Shown: positions 1 through 12,899, counted from the first letter of the stretch. The stretch is DNA of 64,000 nucleotides from Symbiotaphrina buchneri (GCA_001599915.1 BCIG01000021.1:1-64000); one strand, 5' to 3'. Numbers and translations are program-made. Notes: generated by a model from the letters alone, not told the origin.

Positions 1-927
1 TTGCTCGTTCCCCGCGTCGATATCTTCCGCGGAGAAGGGCGTACAGACCTTCAGGGCAACCAAAGTGTTATATACGGCATCCGACATGGCGGCGATAGGG
101 CCATGGATAGGATCAGGGAAGAAGTACGCAAATGCGAATGTCTCGCTTGCGTCTCCTCTCAGCATTTCCCCGCCGGCTGTGGAGGAAGTCGTCAAAGAAG
201 GAGTGGAGCGGTAGAAGCGCAAGTATGTCCATGATGTGAGAAAGCCCAGCCATGCCAGGAACAAGGCGGTGTCTGTGCCGAGAATGAAACCAGACAGGGT
301 GTTGAAGAGGAGAAAGAGCGCCGGGAAGTGCTTGACACGCATCTTAATCGCGCCCCGCGCGATTGCTACAGTGTGCTCCGGTACAAGCTGCTTGAAGGCC
401 ACCAGGAATGCAGACTGGACGGCTACTCCACCACAAATGGCTGTGAGCCTAGTCAAGAGCGTCAGACCTGTTAAGCCTACAGGAAGCGGGGTCGGCAGTA
501 CGTACGACCTATCTGGGTTCCTGGTGATTGCGTACCAGGCCACATAGATGAGAAAGGAGAGCACATTCGGCAGCAGTGAAACGATGAGGAGGAATTTGCC
601 CAACTCCGCCGTGCTCCACGCTCTTTCGAGATACCGGCCGCCATAGAAGATTGTAGCACCGGTGATGAGCAGGGNGAAGACATTCTGCTCGACGAGGGTA
701 GCGGTGATAAAGACCCAAGGATATATGAGGGAGAGCGCCGGCACGAGGGTCAGGTACGGCACGATCATATGTGCGCTCAGTGGGGAGGAGTGGGCGGTCT
801 GTGATTCCTGGGCCTCATTGAAGGCGGTCCACGCTCGATATCGAATNGCGCCATTCAAGATCGAGAGTGCAACGAGGGCGATCAGTACGCTTCTCGTCAG
901 TGGTGGTAAATTTATTCGAGGCGCCAT
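1..927 (-). CDS. TMEM115-like (DUF1751) multi-pass membrane protein, C-terminus cut by window edge
   Basis: Uninterrupted frame of 309 codons starting at ATG 927 and running off the left edge. The protein is strongly hydrophobic, with several predicted membrane segments: one near residues 10-24, a pair around 60-100, and more after residue 110. Residues 175-187 read LVAFKQLVPEHTV, the hallmark stretch of the TMEM115 family, which is rhomboid-related, lacks protease residues and resides in the Golgi in animals. Ambiguous bases fall in codon 85 (first base, n675) and codon 27 (third base, n847, silent). The gene diverges from the LisH-WD40 gene at 1882. Golgi location is inferred from the family only. 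Confidence 0.85.
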   Translation of the reverse strand, partial: MAPRINLPPLTRSVLIALVALSILNGXIRYRAWTAFNEAQESQTAHSSPLSAHMIVPYLTLVPALSLIYPWVFITATLVEQNVFXLLITGATIFYGGRYLERAWSTAELGKFLLIVSLLPNVLSFLIYVAWYAITRNPDRSYVLPTPLPVGLTGLTLLTRLTAICGGVAVQSAFLVAFKQLVPEHTVAIARGAIKMRVKHFPALFLLFNTLSGFILGTDTALFLAWLGFLTSWTYLRFYRSTPSLTTSSTAGGEMLRGDASETFAFAYFFPDPIHGPIAAMSDAVYNTLVALKVCTPFSAEDIDAGNEQ

Positions 928-1881
928 GATGGCGGTGGCCAAAGACGGGATCGAGGCTGGGAATCCTCTTGCGATGTCGCGCGTCGTCTGTCNTGGAGGG
1001 ACAATAAATGACACCGCACAAGGAGTCGATGACAGCTCAGCTTGGATTGGACAGGCCCTAAGCCTACGAATAAGCCTTAAGGTAAGGGTGACCATACCCA
1101 CTCAAGCTACCTCAACCAAAGTACCCTTTGCAGGGAGGTACCGTATCTGCTCTACCCCATCTAAAGTACCCTAGGGGAAGTATCAAGGGAATTTACTCCC
1201 ATGAGCGTGCCCTTTACCTAGCGCACTTGATGCCACGTACCATGCCTGAGAATCATCTTAGGAACAAATCATCAAGTACGTTACCTTAGATACAAATTAC
1301 GAGTATGAAATCCATCTATCGACATCTGAGAACAGATATGTTCATTGAAGGTTAAGGTATATCATGCCCGAGACAGCAAGTATGGTGAGAAGTGAAAGGA
1401 CTTCTTCACCCGTAACTCCGTACTTCACCCTTGAGTTGTTTTCTCACAAATGGCATGCGCAAAGACGTGAGAATAGGGCCGTTCCCCGGTTCCCACGAAG
1501 AAAAGCCGTGGGCCTGACTAACCTAAAGTCCTAGGGTGACTAAAGGTCTAGCTTACCGAATAATGAAAAGGAAGAAGAACACGAAGAAGAAAGGGCAGGC
1601 ACAAGGCTCCTTGGCGTCCGTCCCCTTCTGTATCCTCACGGGAACCTCGGGCGTGCCACTTGAAGGTGTAGGGCGAAGCTTGTTCCTCTCGCCGGTACCA
1701 GCAACCCAGCGCCCCAAGTGCCCAGATGCCCAGTGCGCCAGTGTCAAGTTCCAGTTCCAGTTCACTCACACCTTCATTTCCTCCATCCTCATCCTCATTT
1801 TTGTTGTCCCATGTACATGCACGTCTGTAAACAGCCCTATTGCCGTGCCGTGGCCTTTATGACTTCGTTGCAACATCAAAC
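928..1881. other. Intergenic, divergent promoter region
   Basis: No credible gene. Shared upstream region of the TMEM115-like gene (-) and the LisH-WD40 gene (+). It holds several short words of the GGTAAGG/CCTTACC type (about 1079-1088, 1270-1277, 1355-1361), a purine-rich run at 1563-1595 and one ambiguous base at 993. Confidence 0.6.
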
Positions 1882-3949
1882 ATGACAAGAGCGTTGACAT
1901 CCAACCATGTCAACTACCTTGTTTGGAGGTAAGCAACCCTGGATGGGCCGCTTTCCCGTCACCGGATCTTCTGTCACCTCTGAAGATCAGGCACATGCCC
2001 AAGCAGTGCGCGCTAACAGCACATTCACCCCTAGGTACCTACAGGAATCAGGTGAATGACCGACGAGATTAGGGCGGGGCGCATCAAGTTTTGTTATTAA
2101 CTTTCCAGCAGGTCACGGGGAGGCTGCAGTGAAACTCCAGAGGGACTGGAATCTGGACCCTCAGTCACTGTCGTTCGCGCCGCATGTCAAGACTTACGCT
2201 TTGGTGACCCTGGTCCAGAAAGGACTACAGTACCACGAGGTCGAGCAGTCTCTCAACGAGGTACATGCAGCTCGCCCCGAACATCAGGCCCTACTGTGCC
2301 GTTCTGACCTGTTTTACGTTTACAGAAGGGAGAGCGGATTACTGGCCCTGTGCCTGTTTCAACGTCTTTCTTTGGGCCGGAGACGACGCAAGATGATGGA
2401 CAGGCGGAGCATGCGCGGGTCGCCAATCTGGCCAATCAGAGAGCTCAATCGCCGCTAAAACATGGTCGCGAGGGCACCAGTGCCGACGAGACGGCCTCCG
2501 ATGCCCATGTTGCAAAGCGTAACCGCAGAAGCAATAATGGGGTCGAGCAAGGCAAAGAAAAAATCAGCAATGGCGATGCCATGGAAATTGATAGCAATGG
2601 CGGCGCCCCTCCCGCGCCGCCGGCACAGACAACGCCTGCCCCAGAGCCAGTGGTCGAAACCACCCTTAAACGAGGCTTGAGTGTGGCCGTGCAGAGCGAA
2701 AAGGTTGCCGCTTTAGGCACAAGGCGGCTTTCGTCCCTCCACATCGATCTCGCAGCAGACGCTCAAGGAAGCAACGACGCGACCCTGAAGCATGTCCGCC
2801 GCGAGGTTTATCACGTGCGATGGAATCCTATCGATCCAACCATCTTCTCCACAACTGGCGACGGATTGGCTCGGATATGGAAGACCAGCACAAGGCTTGA
2901 TGCGAGAGATGAAGGGAAACCACCTTCATACGTTGAGCTTGCAGAACTGGCCTCGAAATCGCCTATGCCATTGACCGCAACAGCAGCAGACTGGAGTCCA
3001 TCCGGTGATCTGTTTGCCTGTGCGCGGTATAGCTCCTCCGAGACCACTACCTCCGTGATTATCGCTGATAGGAGTGGTGCGCTGATACATGAGCTTCCAG
3101 GAGCACGCGGCATGTTTTTGATGCTCCAATGGAATATGTCTGGGAGCTTCTTACTCGGTATTGGGGTTGACCTTAATGCAAAAAGCACTATATATATCTG
3201 GTCCGCCGATGGTGACTTGGTTGCCGTCATCGAATTGCAAAAGCTTATCCAAGGGGCTGTATGGCACAATGATGCCGACTTTACTGTCTGCGGTGATGGC
3301 ATTCTAAGGTCTTACCGTGTGGTTGATGGTCACTGCTTCTCCCCCCAGGACTACGCTACGGTCGACAGCTGGTCGGAGGTCATTTTTGACCCCATACATG
3401 CTATTCTGGCCACCTCATCTTCTTCCTCAGGAAAATTAGGCGTAAGTGTCAAAATTATCCCTATTCCACTCGTACGTTCCATGCCCAGTACTTACCGTCT
3501 TTCAGATCGTACAAGGGTCCAGGGAACTGCAAGTCGCCGAGCAGGTCGATGAGAGTCCATTCACTGCACTTGAATTTCAGCCTATTCCGAGTCACCGAGC
3601 GCAATCGAGAGAAGGGCCCCGCATTCTCGCAGCCGCAACTCAATCTGGATTTATTTATCTCTGGGATGTATCACGATCGTGCGAGCTGCTCCATCGGCTA
3701 GCCTTTGGGCCCTCGCTGCCAGTAGTGGTTATGAAGTTTTCCCCGGATGGCTTCTTAGTCGCGGGAGCAACACGCGACTCGATGTTGGTTTGGGCGGCAG
3801 ATGAAGGGGGGCTTCCTCGAGCGACTTGGACCAAGAAGGAGGAGGGTGACGCGGAGGAAGCTAGCCAATATTCCTTGGGCTGGGATTGTGATGGAGGGAA
3901 GATTGCCTACGGTGCAGGCAGCCAGGTGACCATCATCAATTTCCGGTGA
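1882..3949 (+). CDS. LisH-WD40 protein, TBL1/Sif2-type subunit of a Set3/NCoR-like deacetylase complex
   Basis: Five exons: 1882-1928, 2035-2051, 2112-2260, 2326-3441, 3506-3949; 590 residues. The LisH motif is spread over the first exons (HVNYLVWRYLQESG, about residues 9-22) and continues into a helix ending near the GLQYHEVEQSLNE block. This matches fungal TBL1/Sif2 proteins rather than a generic WD40 protein. A low-complexity acidic/basic linker with a KRNRR-type nuclear signal follows, then WD repeats from about residue 160 to the end, with typical units such as VRWNPIDPTIFSTTGDG...ARIWK and GFIYLWDVS. Yeast Sif2 and human TBL1XR1 act as scaffolds of histone deacetylase complexes (family knowledge). 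A CAG three bases upstream of the exon 3 acceptor would add one residue in frame. Confidence 0.86.
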
Positions 3950-5091
3950 TGGGATGCGGGGAACAGTGGAAAGTACAGTGTCCTCGACGGGTGTGCAAAG
4001 ATTTTCTCCTCATTTGGCGCCATGGTGCTGCCCTGGATCGGTTTGGTCTGTTCTGATTTTGGAGCATTGGGATCGATGGGAAAGGGGTCGTTTGGGTTTG
4101 CGCGTCTGGATACCATTATAGGCCACTTTTGGATGCGGCCTGAGCTGTACCAAATACCTTGTTTCAACGCGAAACATCAAATTATGACGGTGACGAGGTA
4201 TGTCTTGGAGATTGCTGAGCAGCAGCACGATTGGCTACCACTAAAATATACAAACTTGCTGGGGAGACGTGCCGGTCCCTGCGCACCGTCGGAGAAACGG
4301 AAGAAGTGGAAGTGCATGCCCGCCTCTTCGGAAGACCAATTAGCGGTCAAAGCTCGGCAGGTCGCTCGTCTCTTTGACTAGAATATCCTTCCATATCCTT
4401 CTCAGAGGTTTCTGCGTTTGCTTTCGGAGAGGCAAGGTATATATATATTCGCTGCTGGCTGTCTGTAGAAACCTCTCACGCTGGGATGACATGCATGTGA
4501 CTCGCGACTGTGAAGATGGTGGATAAGGTACGTACTCTGTGAGTAAAAGGCACTTGGTACAAACTCTGTAGCGGCGGGCTCGTACGGTGTGACGGAGTGT
4601 GGGGAAAGAGGAACGGGAAAGTACCTTTTAGCTGTGTCAGGCAAGGTTAGGTACCTACCGTGTACAAGTAGCTCGAAATCCCTCGGCTGGCGAAATCCAT
4701 CCAGTTCAGCACCGTCCGGACCTGCCATTTCCCTTGTTGCTCACTCTTTCCTCTTCTCCGCTCCATTAACAAATGGTAGTCCCGCAGCTATAGCTCCAAT
4801 CCACGGTTCGACGAGATACCGACGACTCCCTCGAATAGGTCTCTACTGCTAGGCTTCCCCGGGACCTTTGGATCATCTCTCGGACTGCTGGTGCGGGCAC
4901 TACGTTTGGTGCCTCGGTGTAGCGGGGACTCGTGCACGAATCCCGTATTTAGCCCATGTGAAGGAGGAGGACGAACCACGGACGAACCACGCCTGTGCTA
5001 CTAGGCAATACAACAAAGAGAGATAAAAGGCCGTAAGCAGGAGCTGTGATACACTCGAGGCGCAAGAGCGCCTCGGGAAGATCCCGCCATC
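3950..5091. other. Intergenic
   Basis: 3' flank of the LisH-WD40 gene and promoter of the PDK gene. A 119-codon frame at 4022-4381 has no recognisable features and no splice-supported extension. A variant of the dispersed TACCTTACC/GGTAAGGTA word lies at about 4641-4660. Confidence 0.5.
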
Positions 5092-6682
5092 ATGTCGTGG
5101 AAGAAGACCGAAGCCTTGATGGAGACCATCAAGCATTACTCCTCCTTCCCGGCCACGGGCGTTAGCTTGAGGCAGATGGTCCAATTTGGAGAGCGACCAT
5201 CGACAGGTATGATGCCCCTACATGCTTCTCTTCCACCTTTCAGGACCATACCAGCGGTTCGGTATCATGACGCTCGCTGACGGTGAGTCATCCCCACAGG
5301 CACACTGTTCAGGGCGTCGCAATTCCTATCTGAAGAGCTGCCTATCCGCCTTGCTCATCGAGTAGAAGAGTTAAATTCTCTTCCGGATGGCCTCAGCAAT
5401 ATGCCTTCAATTCAAAAAGTCCGAGACTGGTATGCGCAGTCATTTGAGGTATGGCAGTCAATTTGTGTTCTCGAGGGCCATCAATAACAGACGTCTGTTC
5501 ACAGGAGATTGTCACTCTGGAGAAGCCAACGTTGTCACAGGAAGTTAGGGAGAGACTTATGAGACCTGCAAAAAACGGCGGCAAGGAATCGAAGATCCTG
5601 AGTCAAACAACACATAACCCCAGCGTCACGAATGGGCAATATCGATCGTCACCATGGACAAATGGTGCCCAAGGAGATGATGCACATGGTCATGGCGTCC
5701 GGCGGGCTGTCTCGAATCGTCGATATTATGCAACCGTGGATGATGGAGACTGGCCACCCGAGCTGCAAAACTACAATAAGCGGTTTGGTCAGACGCTGCA
5801 AGTGATCAAGCGCCGTCATGATAGTGTCGTACCTACTATCGGTTCGTCTTCTTTGGGCATGCATTTCTGGGATTGCGTACTGACTGTTCGCTTGGTATAG
5901 CCCAAGGCATACTGGAATACAAACGCAAACGGCAACGTATGCAGATAGACCATAATATACAATCCTTCTTGGATCGGTTCTACATGTCTCGAATTGGAAT
6001 ACGAATGCTGATCGGCCAGCACATTGCTTTAACGGACGGCATCCACGCTCAGGAGCCCAATTATGTTGGGATTATTTGTACCAAAACCAACGTGAGAGAA
6101 TTGGCTCTAGAGGCCATCGATAATGCGCGATTTGTATGCGAGGATCACTACGGCCTATTCGACGCGCCGAAGATTGAATTGGTTTGCAAGCCGGAGATAA
6201 ATTTCATGTACGTCCCAGGTCATCTGAGCCATATGCTCTTCGAGACATTGAAAAATTCCTTGCGAGCCGTGGTGGAAACCCATGGGCAGGACAAGGACGA
6301 GTTCCCGGTGACCAAGGTCATCGTTGCTGAGGGTAAAGAGGATATTACGATCAAGATCTCGGACGAAGGAGGTGGGATACCCCGGTCTGCGATCCCACTT
6401 GTCTGGACGTATATGTACACCACCTTGGAACAGACACCCAGTTTGGATCCGGATTTCAATAAGAGTGACTTCAAAGCTCCCATGGCTGGCTTTGGGTATG
6501 GCTTGCCACTGAGTCGACTGTATGCGAGGTATTTTGGGGGAGATCTGAAACTGATCAGCATGGAAGGGTAAGCTGCTCCGGAGCTCAAGCAGGGACGATA
6601 CTGACAGTGCGTTCACAGCTACGGCACAGACGTATATCTCCATCTGAATCGCTTATCTTCGAGTTCAGAACCTCTACAATAA
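5092..6682 (+). CDS. Mitochondrial pyruvate dehydrogenase (or branched-chain ketoacid dehydrogenase) kinase
   Basis: Five exons: 5092-5206, 5300-5448, 5505-5841, 5901-6567, 6619-6682; 443 residues. GHKL-type kinase that phosphorylates the E1 alpha subunit of a mitochondrial dehydrogenase complex. The N-terminal helical domain contains TGVSLRQMVQFG and FLSEELPIRLAHR. The ATPase domain has the N-box at about 314-323 (ETLKNSLRAV), the G1 box DEGGGIP at 355-361, and the G2 box from residue 397 (GFGYGLPLSRLYARYFGG). An insert of about 60 residues between the helical domain and IKRRH is typical of fungal members. No clear presequence is visible, as is common in this family. I cannot separate the PDH-kinase and BCKD-kinase paralogues by eye. 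Confidence 0.92.
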
Positions 6683-7087
6683 CAATCAGCAGTCATGAGG
6701 GGTGCAACCTCGCCTCAAGGATTGGCGCTGATTCGACGAAGACTCCGGGATAGAGAGGTTACCGAGAGAAAGCAGGTTGGGGATGCGGTGGCTGAGTTAC
6801 AGGGCCGCTCCAACGGCGGTTCCGAAGAAATGTAGTGTGCCACGGGATACGGAGGCAGACGATACCACCATTGAATGTATCTATAGTTGCATATAAGTAG
6901 TGGAGAAGAGGCGCATCACATAGTGTAAGCGTTGTGGTTGGTTTGGAGTAGGGATAAGCGCGTCGGCTGTAGCACGGCCGCCTCATGAGGGAAAAGTCCG
7001 ACGTTTCAACGATGCATGATACACTGTAGAATTGCCCGTGCATGCTGGTTTCGATCATGAGTCCATCCAGCCCCTTGTGTGCTGTCA
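6683..7087. other. Intergenic between convergent genes
   Basis: Only the 3' ends of the PDK gene (+) and the small unknown gene (-). No other signal seen. Confidence 0.5.
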
Positions 7088-7544
7088 TCATCGAGGACGC
7101 TTCTTGCTGCTTTCGCCCTTCTGACTGCCGCTGGCCTTCCTCGGACTGGCTCCCACCGGCAGATCATCGTCATATCCATCCGGCCACTCGTAATCATCCT
7201 CTTTGGTCTCGTAGCCACACAGCTGCCTCTCGAATCTCAGGCGCGTCTGGGGGATCGACTGTTCACAAGCAAGTCACCATCAACATCCCACGTAACCTCA
7301 CAACCGTACCGGCAGCTCCGAGCGCAGTCTGAGAAGGGGGCACCGAGCTCACCTCTTCGTTAGCCATGGCATGAAAGCTAAGCAGCTCATAGCTGTCCAG
7401 GATCCGGGCGGCCTGATCGCGTTTCTGGCGCTCCTCGAAGAGCTCGTCCTCGGTCTTCTGGCCTTGCACGCGCGGCTGCACGGCTGGCTTGCCGCGTGCT
7501 TGTCGGTCTTGGGCCGTGGCTTTATCCTTCGGGTTGGTGTTCAT
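7088..7544 (-). CDS. Small conserved fungal protein of unknown function
   Basis: Two exons, 7544-7353 and 7258-7088, joined by a 94-nt intron with a GTGAGC donor and a CAG acceptor; 120 residues. The N-terminal half is basic and Gln-rich, followed by a charged helix (TEDELFEERQKRDQAARILD) and SYELLSFHAMANEESIPQTR. The C-terminal half carries a CGYETKEDDYEWPDGYDDD acidic segment and a Lys/Ser-rich basic tail ending KKRPR, possibly a nuclear signal. I recognise the pattern as a conserved Eurotiales protein but know of no function. Splicing keeps one smooth frame, which supports a real gene. Confidence 0.7.
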
Positions 7545-8712
7545 GGTGGTTTTGCGGATCTGCTGTGCTCTGGTTCGGACCCCTTAAAGTACGGCTAAAG
7601 AGGAAGGATACAGTTCATGCTGGAGTCGCGTTGCAGAATCCAGATCCAAAGATCCTTGCTCACATCAGATTTTGCGCCGTAGCAGACGTGAACATCGACA
7701 CCATGATAAATGACGTTGCAATAAAAAGCGGGTGCTGAAAGAATAGAACAAAATAGCCAAAGCTTCTGGGAAAATAGCAGAACATTTTAAAAGATGGGCA
7801 TCCCATTAACAAAATATAAGAACTTTTTGCAAACAGGAATACTCGAAAAGAGAACTTCAATCAACACCAGTCGGAGACGGCATTCAAAGAGTTGATATCA
7901 CATCCTCGCCGGTAGATATGCGATGATCTATCTAATGGTACATAGCGGGAAGAACTGAAACTCGAGTGCAATGGCGTGATAGGTCCAATCAGACCAGAAA
8001 AGAGCTCCGAACTTACTGCAGCAGGGCCTTCTTCAGACCACAGACCGACCGGTTATTGCATAACAGACGCCTACAGCACTGGTGTCTTTGGTATGTCGCG
8101 ATGTTCTGATACGATACAACGGGCTCTTATAAGCGATGCAGATCTGCCGCTTCCCGTCAAGCGAAGCTTCCTTGCTGAGGCAAGGCCGACGAAGAGCAAG
8201 CAGCAAGGCAGCCTCTTTACAGACGGTGGCTGTCCTCATGTATTTTCCTTTAGACAACAGATGCAGGCATTAGATTTCATTCCATTTACACCATCCCGTA
8301 GTGATGGAGGACTCTTTAAGTTACAGTAAAACAGATACGCCAGCCCGTGAGCATGCTCTATGTATGATGTTGATGCACGGCAGACGAAAATCGAGCTTTC
8401 AAAGCAGGAAACCCACGAGTATGCCAATAAATCAAATGAAAGGCAACTGCACACCGACCACATTGCAATAAACAAAGCCCCTGTGGACGGTCGAAGGGTA
8501 GCCGGATGAGCTTCACGAACGTTATGACCGAGAACGAGCACAGGCTTGAAAAGCAAACTCCCCACCGTAAAGCATCCGGGAAAAGGAGCGGTCCGACTTT
8601 TGTCATTTCACCGCCGTGGAGGAACCGCATCCCGCCAAACCTCAAATATGTTGAATACGCCAACTCCGATATGCATGCGGAAAGGAAACGGATGAAGGAG
8701 ACAATCACAGTT
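7545..8712. other. Intergenic
   Basis: Promoter of the small unknown gene and 3' flank of the KRE6-like gene. The frames here (for example 7976-8329 and 8358-8741) have no domain and no coding character. The segment around 7700-7870 is relatively AT-rich. No RNA gene recognised. Confidence 0.5.
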
Positions 8713-11030
8713 TTATGAAGACGTAGAACAGTCATCGACAAGACTGTTTTTGGGCCAAGTAAACTCGGTTTCGGACCTAGCGACGTTAGAACTCATATGA
8801 CAAGGTACTGAACAACCGGCACTTACCATAGTGTCAGATTGGGGTTTGAATATGCTTCGAGGTGGTCGGATATATACTGCGTGGTCTCATAGCCATCAGG
8901 ATCGCAGGTCACGCTCACGCTATCCGGGTCTTGGTATATTCGGATGTAGTCGAACCGCATGGTCGCAGGTAAGAGAGTCGCGATCCCGGTCAAATTGAGT
9001 TGCGCAAAACTGTTCGACATCCCGAAATTCATCACCACGGCCATCGGCTCGACCGGAATCCGTCGTTGCCCAACATTGCCGTTCGGGCCTACGGCACGAG
9101 CGTCTAGTTTCCAGGTGCTAGTGTCACCAACAAACCAATTCACATCCCCATCATCACCCGGAGTGTACTCGAAAGCATATGTCTGGTATGCGTTGCCATC
9201 ATACCAGTCATTGTTCAAGTTCGTAACGGCAGATACAGCTTGTTGATAGACACCACCGCGATAGACGTTCATCTCACTAACGGAAGGGTCATACAGCTCA
9301 ATGAAGTCTACAAAGCAATTAGCCACGGAAACATGCCATGTCTGAGGCTCGTTCGTGAACCAACGTACCATAGTTCGGCTGATACCAAATATCGAATGGC
9401 GCAAATTGTGCACTTTGAGAAGCGGTGCCTACTCCGTCCGTATTTCCAGCTCCCAAGAAAGTAACACTAGCCTCCAGGGCATCGATTTCAGGAGCACTGC
9501 GGGAATTCCCAGGAGTAGGGTGGTCCTCTCCAGAGCATGTGCATGCAGGTAGCCGCATACCTGGAAGGAAACTGAGGCCGTCAGGTGTGCTTTGATTTTT
9601 GGTAATGCCTGCATCGCATTTGTCCCAGTAACTGTACGGCCATAAACCATCTGTTGTGGCTGGATATCCCGGACGGCCGAGGTTACCCATTGCCCAAAAA
9701 CCCGGCCAGAATCCAATCGTGTCACCTCTGCCCGGTAAGGAGATACTGGCTTCAAGGTGACCGCCTTTGAAACACATCTGATTCCATGATTGGACCATGC
9801 CGGATCGATAGTTGAGATTGTGATTCTGGAAAGCATCGAAGCGAATGGTGAGAACACCATCAGCTGTCGACACGGCATCCGGATCATACCACTATAGAAC
9901 TCCCCGTCAGTTGAGGTCACAGAATCGGCTTAGGATGATGCTACCTCTAGATCCTGCGTGACACCATACCACAAGTCGACAGCAGTAAAATACGGATCGT
10001 CGTCAGGATAGAAAGTCCGATTAGGTGTGTTGAACTCGTCTGAGAACTGATGTATTTATTAGTTCCAGCTTCAGAAGTATGCAAGTCAGCTAAACTCACC
10101 ACTAGCTGAAGCTTAGTACCGTCTGCAGCTGTTTTGGTCATGGCCGATGAAGGAGTATCGGGATCTATTAACGAAGTCCGAATATTCTTTAAGAGGGGTA
10201 CATCGCCGACATCGAGACACATAGGATCTGAAGAGCAGGAGTACTCGGGCGTCGTGACCTTTTGGACAAAGGTCCTATAGGCATAGTGTTAGCAAACGCT
10301 CTGATTGGCAAGAGTAGGAATGGTCATGTTCTCTGCATCAGATAAGCCACAGCTATACATACGCGACAGGATATCCGATGAACAATGCCAGAACACCCAG
10401 AGTAACGAAGGCAAGACCCCCCAAGTTTACCAGACCTCTTTTTGTAAATATGTCACATTCCCGTGTTTCTTTCTCGAGTGGATCTGGATTATGTAACCAA
10501 TCGTCCTTTTCAACGTCCTCAGGAAATAGCAGTAGGCCTGGCGAAGGCGTGATGTTATATTTCTCAGACACGGTCTGAGTATTGACATTATCATCATCGC
10601 TTCCGGCTCTGGACGGAGAACGAGAATCATCAAACGGTGACGCGAATGGCCCCATTCCCAAACCATCCCGACTGGCATTATCGGAACTAAAACTGGTCCG
10701 ACGTGAGGAAAAGCCCGAAGTTGGTGACCTGCCAGGTGACTCCTCGTCATCGCGAAATCTGCGTGTCCTAGAGCGCTTGGGCGGAAGCAATCGTTCCATC
10801 GACTCGGCGACGCCGGGAGCATGATACGGTGAGGGATCTTGGCCCTGACTACTCAGGGCTGGGGAAGACGGTGGCCTTGACGATATAAGTGATCTTGATG
10901 CCTGCTGACGAGGCCCCACGGGCCGGTAATCGGGACTGCTGCTTTCATTTGAGAGAAGATCTTCCTGGCCAGAATTGAGTCGGATGTGCATCGGAGGCCG
11001 CGGCGGCGACGAGTTTGATGATGAGGACAT
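8713..11030 (-). CDS. KRE6/SKN1-family glucan synthesis protein (GH16-like, type II membrane protein)
   Basis: Six exons: 11030-10363, 10274-10100, 10046-9945, 9891-9369, 9307-8827, 8776-8713; 670 residues. The N-terminal 195 residues are a Ser/Pro/Arg-rich cytosolic tail. A single membrane segment lies at about 200-219 (LGGLAFVTLGVLALFIGYPV). The lumenal GH16-like domain begins at FSDEFN (282) and has the catalytic-type motif EIDALE with E450, D452 and E455. The C-terminus, reached through a 22-residue last exon, reads TWPKNSLVDDC, as in Kre6/Skn1. The family is needed for beta-1,6-glucan assembly at ER/Golgi/plasma membrane (established). ATG 11030 is used because the in-frame codons above it are not ATG. 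Confidence 0.93.
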
Positions 11031-12899
11031 AGCTGTCAACAAACGAGCTGAACCAGCTCGACGCCCTCAGACTGATGTAGGGTCGGAAATGGAGGATGGG
11101 ATGAAACAGTCCCAGGCGGAGAAGCGGGTCACGCGAATGAGGAGCCAGCCTGCTCCCTCCAGTAGGTTTTGACCCCCTCTTGAACACTCCCGCACGCTGT
11201 TATGACCAAACAACCAGTGCCCAACAACGAGATGCTATACCGGTGTAGTAGACGATGTGCGAAAGAGTTGTGAATGAGCGTCGATGGGATCGAGCTACGC
11301 GACAAAGGGAGATGTGGAGTATCCCCTATCCAAAAATGCGTGTGGAAGCGTCGACCCACTTCGATTTCTCGAGTGGTCGGGTGGCTTGGTCAGAGTGAAG
11401 CGAACAGTAGCCCACACTGTAAAAGGAGCGACGAGACAGATGGACAACGGTGGACGCCAGAGATGTTACCTGTCGAGGCAATTTGTATCGTTTGCGTGGA
11501 GTGAAAGTCGGAGTTGTCACGGTTGTTGCTCCTGCTTGCTTCCTGGGCGAGAGAGTAAGGTACGGCGAATGGGTTGAGAACGAAATCCGGGATTTGGGCG
11601 AAGAGACTGGCGTAAGGCAAGAAGAGCACCTAAGGTACTTTTCGTACCTGTACCTGATGACACGCAGGTGGTGGAAGCCAGCGAGCCAGATTGAGAACGG
11701 TCGAGTAAGAAGTGGAGTACCGGTACTCGGACGTGAGCCCGAGGTACCTGAGGAAGCCAATTACAATCTCGGTACAGGAAGACGCTTGCAGCCAAAGAGG
11801 AAGAGCGAGAGCCTTTGCCCAGTGGCCATAACGGCTTCTTCCCGGCTCGATGGCCCTGCCCTGACGCCAAACCGTCTCAGGATAAGGAGCAAGGCAGTGC
11901 ACTGTCATCATTCTTACCAGGGCAAAGTCCAAATCGCTCATTGCCACACAGGGGTTGACTACTCGTGCTAGAACTCCTAGCCCATCCTGCGTAATACCCA
12001 TCACTCCCGAATAAAGCGGCGGCACCAAGGACGGGACGCGCATCCCTACTCCTATTAATATCTCTAGACTGTCTGACGGTCATACTTACCTTACCCAAGC
12101 AGGATGACAATAAATACGCACGGAGAAGGTACTGTAATAAAATCATCAAAACGAACCCCTTATTATTTAACGACAATCCCATTTGCCGGATACCCTGCTT
12201 GTCAGACTTGACTCCTCGAGCGTGGGTCAAATGGAGTCCGTCCTTAACGGTGCGTTGATCTTCTTCATATGTTACCTTATACCAGCCATCACCTGGAGAA
12301 GGGATGTCTACATCTAATTACACATCTCAATCTCACGCGCCTCTCTGCGGAACTCACATGGTACGGTGTAGATCATGGCCCGGAATCCCCTCGGCTTTCG
12401 GTGCGCGGCGTTTTCAAGCTTTTCGTGTCCCGATAGCGCCATTCCGAACCCCCTTTGCCCGCTGGCGGTGTTATATCAAGTAAGGTACGAGCACGGAGTA
12501 CGCGCACATGCACTACCTTATGCATCCACAAGTCCAGTAGCAAAGCCTAGCATGAAATGCTGTAGTGGTTCATACCCTTTGAACGCGTCGAGCATACAGT
12601 AAGATTGCTACTTTAATGCCAGGGATCGGATACCGTACATTGTCAAGCCTCATCCCATCATCAATCGGTATCGAAATGCCACAGATCTCTCGCCCCTACT
12701 TGGTACGACTCTTCTTGAAAGATCGCAAATTCTACCCTCATCAGACTACCTCATTGAGGCCTATGCTTGCTCTGTTGCAGCGGTGATTCGGGGGAATATT
12801 CACATCCAGCCAGTTCTGCCTTTACGGAGGTGAAGCATTCCAGTCAATTTCTCGCGCAGATTAGGGACCTTCCGATCCTGCATTCTGCTTGGTAGTATC
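11031..12899. other. Intergenic, 1.9 kb upstream of the KRE6-like gene
   Basis: No credible gene. The frame at 11450-11971 lacks an ATG start and any motif. Several GTAC-centred words (GGTACC, GTACGAGCACGGAGTACG near 12486) resemble the intergenic words seen elsewhere in the window. Probably the long promoter/5' leader of KRE6. Confidence 0.5.

Noticed and set aside
1548-1862. Overlapping frames on both strands
   Set aside because: Produced by low-complexity GAAGAAGA/TTCC tracts.
4022-4381. 119-codon plus-strand frame after the LisH-WD40 gene
   Set aside because: Has an ATG but no domain, no family resemblance, and lies where the 3' UTR is expected.
11450-11971. 173-codon plus-strand frame upstream of the KRE6-like gene
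   Set aside because: Starts with GTG, no motif, composition like the surrounding intergenic DNA.
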